From positions 1-16,577 of the forward strand of contig JAUXFI010000016.1 in NCBI GenBank assembly GCA_030620125.1: a DNA stretch of 16,577 nucleotides, in the 5' to 3' direction. The notes under the pieces are model-generated. The model saw nothing but the letters and a program-made list of their open reading frames with translations. It did no database searches and had not been told where the DNA came from. A program made the position numbers and the translations under genes. How positions within the stretch are numbered: position 1 is the first letter of the stretch; each line of letters begins with the position of its first letter. This stretch comes from Anaerolineae bacterium. Lineage in GTDB: Bacteria; Chloroflexota; Anaerolineae; B4-G1. This document shows, piece by piece, positions 13,211-16,577 of this stretch.

Positions 13211-13285
13211 CTCAATAAGTAGGAAGATGGGGGGTTTGCGGGCGGCAAAGCCGCCCGCAAGCCCCCCGCTCCCCAGTTTATTGAG
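13211..13285 (+). repeat. large palindrome after rluD, possible terminator
   Basis: GGGGGGTTTGCGGGCGGC (13229-13246) pairs completely, with one G-U, with GCCGCCCGCAAGCCCCCC (13250-13267) around an AAA loop. An outer pair CTCAATAA (13211-13218) and TTATTGAG (13278-13285) is also perfect, so the whole can fold into one nested hairpin. No T-run follows, so it may be a palindromic repeat unit, an mRNA 3'-end stabiliser, or a terminator read on both strands. Confidence 0.8.
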
Positions 13286-13295
13286 ATGATACCGT

Positions 13296-13311
13296 AGGTT
13301 GGTGAATTGGT
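13296..13311 (+). repeat. short copy of the octamer repeat upstream of the nitrilase gene
   Basis: Two units, AGGTTGGT and GAATTGGT, are in 8-base phase and match the family at 5718 and 10043. They abut the ribosome site AAGGAG (13314-13319) of the next gene. Confidence 0.6.
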
Positions 13312-13326
13312 AAAAAGGAGTTGAGA

Positions 13327-14139
13327 ATGCGCGAGATCACTATCGCGACGGTACAGATGGAGCCCGGGTTGGGCCAGATGGAAGATAACCTGGTCAAGAT
13401 GAGCGAGTTTATCGCTCGCATCGCGACCGAGCAGCCGGTGGATTTGATCGTTTTCCCGGAATTGATCACGACGGGGTACGAAATCGGGCCTCATTTCCCC
13501 CTGCTGGCCCAGCGCGTTCCTGGTTCAACGGTCAACCTCATCGCTCAGCGAGCGGGTGAGTTGGGCGTGTACGTCGCTTTTGGAATGGTGACCAAGGGAA
13601 AAGTCGAGAGCATCATTTACAACACTGCCATTCTGGTCGGCCCCGATGGCGACCTCGTCGGCCGGTATCACAAGGTGCACTTGCGGGGAGAAGAGCGTAT
13701 TGCCTTTCGGCCTGGGTATCGGTTCAACGTGTTCGAGACCGCGTTTGGCAACGTTGGGTTGATGATTGGGTGGGATCTGGCTTTCCCGGAGGTGGCGCGA
13801 GGTCTGGTGCTGGAAGGGGCAGAGTTGTTGCTGGTATGCGCCAACTGGGAGCAGCCGTACGCCGATGAGTGGCGGGCCTATCTGCTGGCGCGAGCCTACG
13901 AGAACGCGGCCTTTGTGGCCGCCGCCAACCGGGTGGGCGAAGAGCCTTCGTACACTTTCTTTGGCCAGAGCGCCATCGTCGGCCCGCGTGGCAAGGTCTA
14001 CGCCAGTGCGGACGAGGCCGCCGAGGGGTACGCTGTGGCGACCATTGACCTGGACGAGGTGCGCAAGGTGCGGGAGGAGACGCAGGTTCTACAGTGTCGC
14101 CAACCGGCGGTTTACCGGGCTGTTGTGAAAAAGTACTGA
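13327..14139 (+). CDS. carbon-nitrogen hydrolase (nitrilase) family protein lacking the catalytic cysteine
   Basis: Nitrilase-superfamily enzymes hydrolyse amides or nitriles with a Glu-Lys-Cys triad. This 270-residue protein has the right length and fold pattern: E45 (IVFPELITTGYE), K116 (GRYHKVHL) and a second conserved Glu near 122. At the nucleophile, however, where the family reads like GxxIC(Y/W)DxxFPE, it reads GLMIGWDLAFPE, so position 148 is Gly (codon GGG). The rest, including the ANWEQP and ARAYENAAFVAAANRVG segments, is well conserved, so this is not simple decay. It may be a non-catalytic binding or scaffold protein, may use another residue, or may carry a recent mutation or sequence error. 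The start is ATG 13327 with AAGGAG seven bases upstream; a TTG at 13321 is rejected. The GT2 gene begins two bases after its stop. Confidence 0.85.
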   Translation: MREITIATVQMEPGLGQMEDNLVKMSEFIARIATEQPVDLIVFPELITTGYEIGPHFPLLAQRVPGSTVNLIAQRAGELGVYVAFGMVTKGKVESIIYNTAILVGPDGDLVGRYHKVHLRGEERIAFRPGYRFNVFETAFGNVGLMIGWDLAFPEVARGLVLEGAELLLVCANWEQPYADEWRAYLLARAYENAAFVAAANRVGEEPSYTFFGQSAIVGPRGKVYASADEAAEGYAVATIDLDEVRKVREETQVLQCRQPAVYRAVVKKY

Positions 14140-14141
14140 CA

Positions 14142-15026
14142 ATGGTCAGTGTGCTCATCACCGCTTTCCGCGAAGTGGAAACCGTGGGCCAGGCTATTGA
14201 TGCATTTCTTCCTCAATTGCCTGAAGGGGCTGAGATACTGGTCGTCTGCCCTGACCCCGGAACGATGGCTGTGGTGGACGATTACGCCGCCCACTATCCG
14301 GCCGTGCGCCGCGTGACCGATCCTCAGCGGGGCAAGCCAGCCGCGCTAAACGTCGGGCTGAAGGCGACGCGGGGTGACATCGTGGTGTTGAGCGATGGGG
14401 ACGTGGTCGTTGCCGAGGACGCGCTGGCTCCGCTGCTGGCCCCTTTCAAAGATCCGCAGGTGGGGGCGGTGAGTGGGTGTCCCGTCAGCGTCAGGCCACG
14501 AGACACGGTGCTGGGTTACTGGTCGCACCTGCTGACCGACGCCGGCGCCCACCAGACTCGGCTGGCCCGTGACCGGGATGGGCAGTTCCTGGTTTGTTCC
14601 GGTTATCTCTTTGCCTTCCGCCAGGCGCTGATTGAGCGCGTACCTGAAGACGCGCTGGCGGAGGATGCTGTGATCTCGCACCTCATCGCCCGCCAGGGCT
14701 GCCGCATTCGTTACGCGGACCAGGCGCGTGTCTTTGTCAAGTATCCCACCACCTACCGGGACTGGCTGCGACAAAAGGTCCGCTCTGCCGGAGGTTATGC
14801 CCAGGACTATGTACGCAAATCGCCGTTGCGTATGCGTTCGGCCTGGCTGGAGGTGCTCAACGGCACGTGGCTGGCTCTGCGTTACCCTCGCAACCGGCGC
14901 GAGTTCCTCTGGACGTTGCTTCTCTTCCCTGCCCGGCTACACCTATGGCTGCTCGTATTCATCAACGTGCGGCTGCTCCGTCGTCCTCTGGGTGTTCTCT
15001 GGCAGCGAGTCGAGACGACGAAGTGA
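14142..15026 (+). CDS. GT2-family glycosyltransferase, membrane-associated
   Basis: This 294-residue GT-A fold protein transfers a sugar from a nucleotide donor to an acceptor. Visible elements are the N-terminal strand VSVLITAFREVETV, the RGKPAALNVGL motif (63-73), the metal-binding DGD (85-87, VLSDGDVVV), the acceptor region CSGYLFAFR (152-160), the catalytic-base pair E174-D175 (LAEDAVISHLI) and RQKVRSAGGY (210-219), which corresponds to the Q/RxxRW region of processive enzymes. The C-terminus has a hydrophobic segment or two (~255-277, LWTLLLFPARLHLWLLVF) and a basic tail, suggesting attachment to the membrane at the cytoplasmic face. It lacks the multiple helices of cellulose-synthase types. 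The ATG lies two bases after the nitrilase-like stop with no good ribosome site, so translation is probably coupled to that gene. The product is unknown; a cell-surface polysaccharide or glycolipid is a guess. Confidence 0.88.
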   Translation: MVSVLITAFREVETVGQAIDAFLPQLPEGAEILVVCPDPGTMAVVDDYAAHYPAVRRVTDPQRGKPAALNVGLKATRGDIVVLSDGDVVVAEDALAPLLAPFKDPQVGAVSGCPVSVRPRDTVLGYWSHLLTDAGAHQTRLARDRDGQFLVCSGYLFAFRQALIERVPEDALAEDAVISHLIARQGCRIRYADQARVFVKYPTTYRDWLRQKVRSAGGYAQDYVRKSPLRMRSAWLEVLNGTWLALRYPRNRREFLWTLLLFPARLHLWLLVFINVRLLRRPLGVLWQRVETTK

Positions 15027-15069
15027 GATGTGAAGCATAATGCGTAATGCGTAAAACGTAAGACGTGAT
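15027..15069 (+). repeat. heptamer repeat, ACGTAAA type, before the gene at 15089
   Basis: Units AGATGTG, then GCATAAT, GCGTAAT, GCGTAAA, ACGTAAG, ACGTGAT (the last five contiguous, 15035-15069) show a strict 7-base period. The same motif occurs on the far side of the next gene at 15861. Confidence 0.75.
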
Positions 15070-15088
15070 CAGGAGGGAGGGAATTGTT

Positions 15089-15853
15089 ATGGCTATCCAC
15101 TTGTATTTGTCCATGATGCCCGAAGCGCTGATCGCCTCGATGTTGACCCCTGAAGAGTTCGGGGTCTATTATGCGGTTGGCAGTACGAAAAAGTCGCGCG
15201 GGCAGGCCGTCTTTTTTGAGATTGATCCAGATTTCAGGCACGATCGTTTCCGGGTCGAGGAGGGCATCCGGCGTTGTGTGCCTCACGAGGATGGCAGTCC
15301 CAAGCGCTCGATCTACATCTCCGTCTATCGCGTGCTGGAGCATGTTCCCCTGGACGTCATCCAGAAACTCTACCTCGTGACCCAGGATGGGCGGGTGTTA
15401 GGTCTGGAGTCGAGCAAAGAGTTCCCCAAAGACACGGCGGGATTACATCTCTATCAGGAGATCGCGCCAGTGCATCCTCTCGTCGTCAGCACGCTGGGTC
15501 CCCGCAGGTTTTACGAACTCATTGTCAAGAGCCCGACCAGTCTTCTTTCCCTGCCAACTGTCTGTTTCGTAGAGCTGCGGCTGGGGGAACTGGCCGAGGA
15601 CCCTGAACGCGGCGCTGTGCGAGATTTGCCTTATTCCAACATAAACCATCTGCGCCAATGTCTGCTGGACCTGAGAACCAAGGTCGTCCATGCCAAGATG
15701 GTTGACCGCGTTCATTCGGCCTCGTTTCCGTACCGCACGATAAAGAACGGCATCTTTGTTGGGAATGGGAAACGACTGCTCTATTTCCCTCTGCCGCCGC
15801 AGGAGGAATTGCGCGCCAAGCATTACCGCTGGTGGCGCTCTGTCAATATATAG
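15089..15853 (+). CDS. unrecognised 254-residue protein, probably cytoplasmic
   Basis: I do not recognise this family. From ATG 15089, preceded by the purine run AGGAGGGAGG (15071-15080), it encodes 254 residues without signal peptide or membrane helix. The sequence alternates strands and helices with several motif-like stretches: an N-terminal HLYLSMMPEALIASML, FGVYYAVGSTKKSRGQAVFF (~31-50), RSIYISVYRVLEHVPLDV, and a C-terminal SFPYRTIKNGIFVGNGKRLL. It has the composition of a genuine, conserved protein with ordinary codon use for this window. The in-frame earlier start at 15065 lies within the repeat and before the ribosome site, so I reject it. Heptamer repeats of one family flank the gene on both sides, which isolates it from its neighbours; it may be an independent insertion. 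Confidence 0.75.
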   Translation: MAIHLYLSMMPEALIASMLTPEEFGVYYAVGSTKKSRGQAVFFEIDPDFRHDRFRVEEGIRRCVPHEDGSPKRSIYISVYRVLEHVPLDVIQKLYLVTQDGRVLGLESSKEFPKDTAGLHLYQEIAPVHPLVVSTLGPRRFYELIVKSPTSLLSLPTVCFVELRLGELAEDPERGAVRDLPYSNINHLRQCLLDLRTKVVHAKMVDRVHSASFPYRTIKNGIFVGNGKRLLYFPLPPQEELRAKHYRWWRSVNI

Positions 15854-15860
15854 AACCGTG

Positions 15861-15948
15861 AAACGTAAAACGTAAAACGTAAAACGTAAGATGTGTCGCG
15901 TGATGGTTACGTTTTACGCATTACGTTTTATGATTGCGTTTTATGTAT
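15861..15948 (+). repeat. inverted heptamer repeat element between 15089 gene and hppA
   Basis: The left arm has four perfect AAACGTA units (15861-15888) plus AGATGTG. The right arm has TTACGTT, TTACGCA, TTACGTT, TTATGAT, TGCGTTT, TATGTAT (15907-15948). The arms are inverted relative to each other around a short spacer (15896-15906), so the transcript can form a long A/U-rich hairpin just before the hppA ribosome site. Confidence 0.85.
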
Positions 15949-15972
15949 CACAGCACACTGGGAGAAACAACG

Positions 15973-16577
15973 ATGTCAATATCTCAAGCCTGGGTTTTCA
16001 TCGCTATCTTTGCGGGTGTCGTTTCTGTCGCGGTGGCGGCCTGGCTGTACCGTTGGGTCTACCGGCAAGACGCCGGGACTGAGGAGGCTCAGGAGGTCGC
16101 GTCCTGGATCCGCGAGGGGGCGACGACTTATCTGCGCAGGCTCTACCTGGCTCTGACCCTCGTTGCGGCAGGGTTGGGTGTCATCATTGCCATTGTGTTC
16201 AGCTTTGACATTGAGCAGTTGGGCACGGGAGCTGCGAACGTCGATCCGTTGCGGGGGGGCGTGATGGCTCTGGCGTTCGTGGGCGGCGCGGTGTGCTCTG
16301 CCATCGCCGGGTACATGGGCATGTCCGTCGCCGTGGCTGCCAACGTGCGGAGCGCGACGGCGGCCGGTGAGAGCATCAACTGGGCTTTCAAGGTGGCCTT
16401 CCGCGCCGGGGCGGTGATGGGCCTGGCAATGGTGGGTCTGGCTATCATCGGGATGAGCGTGGTTTATCTCTTGACCGGCGATCCCGAGATCGTCCTCGGA
16501 TTTAGTTTCGGCGCGTCGGCACTGGCCCTGCTGGCCAAGGCGGGCGGTGGGATATACACCAAGACGGCCGACATCGC
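15973..16577 (+). CDS. hppA: membrane-bound ion-translocating pyrophosphatase, N-terminal part
   Basis: H+- (or Na+-) pumping pyrophosphatases couple PPi hydrolysis to ion export across the cytoplasmic membrane. The visible 201 codons begin with a membrane helix (AWVFIAIFAGVVSVAVAAWL). The family's EEAQEVASWIREGATTYLRR segment follows (~38-57), then more helices (VAAGLGVIIAIVFSF; ALAFVGGAVCSAIAGYMGM) and SVAVAANVRSATAA (~117-130). The fragment ends in KAGGGIYTKTADI, the start of the conserved pyrophosphate-site loop. The reading frame stays open and runs off the window; the full protein should be about 650-800 residues. The start is ATG 15973 with GGGAG (15960-15964) eight bases upstream. The residues that decide K-dependence and H+ versus Na+ specificity are beyond the window. 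An inverted heptamer repeat lies in the leader. Confidence 0.95.
   Translation, partial: MSISQAWVFIAIFAGVVSVAVAAWLYRWVYRQDAGTEEAQEVASWIREGATTYLRRLYLALTLVAAGLGVIIAIVFSFDIEQLGTGAANVDPLRGGVMALAFVGGAVCSAIAGYMGMSVAVAANVRSATAAGESINWAFKVAFRAGAVMGLAMVGLAIIGMSVVYLLTGDPEIVLGFSFGASALALLAKAGGGIYTKTADI

Noticed and set aside
12172..13494. 440-codon minus-strand open frame over lspA, rluD and the nitrilase gene
   Set aside because: It runs antisense across several clearly conserved genes and a palindrome, and its translation shows no domain pattern.
15861..15948. CRISPR-like array
   Set aside because: The units are contiguous 7-mers without spacers, there are no 20-40 base repeats, and no cas genes are present.
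1..16577. tRNA or rRNA genes, insertion-sequence transposases, replication origin
   Set aside because: None was recognised on either strand by eye: no cloverleaf with TTCRA arm, no transposase motifs and no cluster of DnaA boxes.

Overview
This 16.6 kb, GC-rich window looks like a chromosomal segment of a Chloroflexota bacterium, probably Anaerolineae or a relative. That is inferred from gene content, the style of the conserved proteins and the dispersed repeats; no rRNA or other marker is present to prove it. Most genes are housekeeping genes on the + strand. Between them lie small accessory genes, gene remnants and an unusual number of degenerate 7- and 8-base tandem repeats.

Layout. 1-1577: the end of a sensor histidine kinase, a single-domain response regulator, and a decayed C-terminal fragment of a DUF4139 protein. 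1628-2791: a lipoprotein whose signal peptide is encoded by short tandem repeats. 2802-4545: a hairpin, a promoter, the GTPase gene hflX (apparently starting at ATC) and a two-helix membrane protein. 4574-5278 (minus): an unrecognised protein with a strong promoter. 5340-5558: a doubtful membrane-protein fragment. 5560-6675: a consensus promoter, a complete T-box riboswitch with terminator, and an AlaX-type tRNA-editing protein. 6672-7441 (minus): a PIN-toxin/antitoxin pair with a perfect consensus promoter. 7532-7923: a methyltransferase with its middle deleted. 7895-11239: ileS with atypical signature motifs and two repeat-derived segments inside the coding sequence. 11334-13200: a promoter and the overlapping genes traR/dksA-like, lspA and rluD-like. 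13211-13285: a large palindrome. 13327-15026: a nitrilase-family protein lacking its catalytic cysteine, closely followed by a GT2 glycosyltransferase. 15089-15853: an unrecognised conserved-looking protein flanked by heptamer repeats. 15973-end: the start of a membrane pyrophosphatase, hppA.

How it fits together. The T-box reads best as an isoleucine (AUC) sensor, but the first gene behind it is alaX. ileS lies about 1.9 kb further on, past a reversed toxin-antitoxin pair and a broken gene, which suggests that an older T-box/ileS unit was interrupted. LspA would process lipoproteins such as the one at 1628. The most interesting structural theme is the set of 7/8-mer repeats. They supply a signal peptide, fill the middle of the T-box leader, insert in frame in an essential synthetase gene, and flank several genes.
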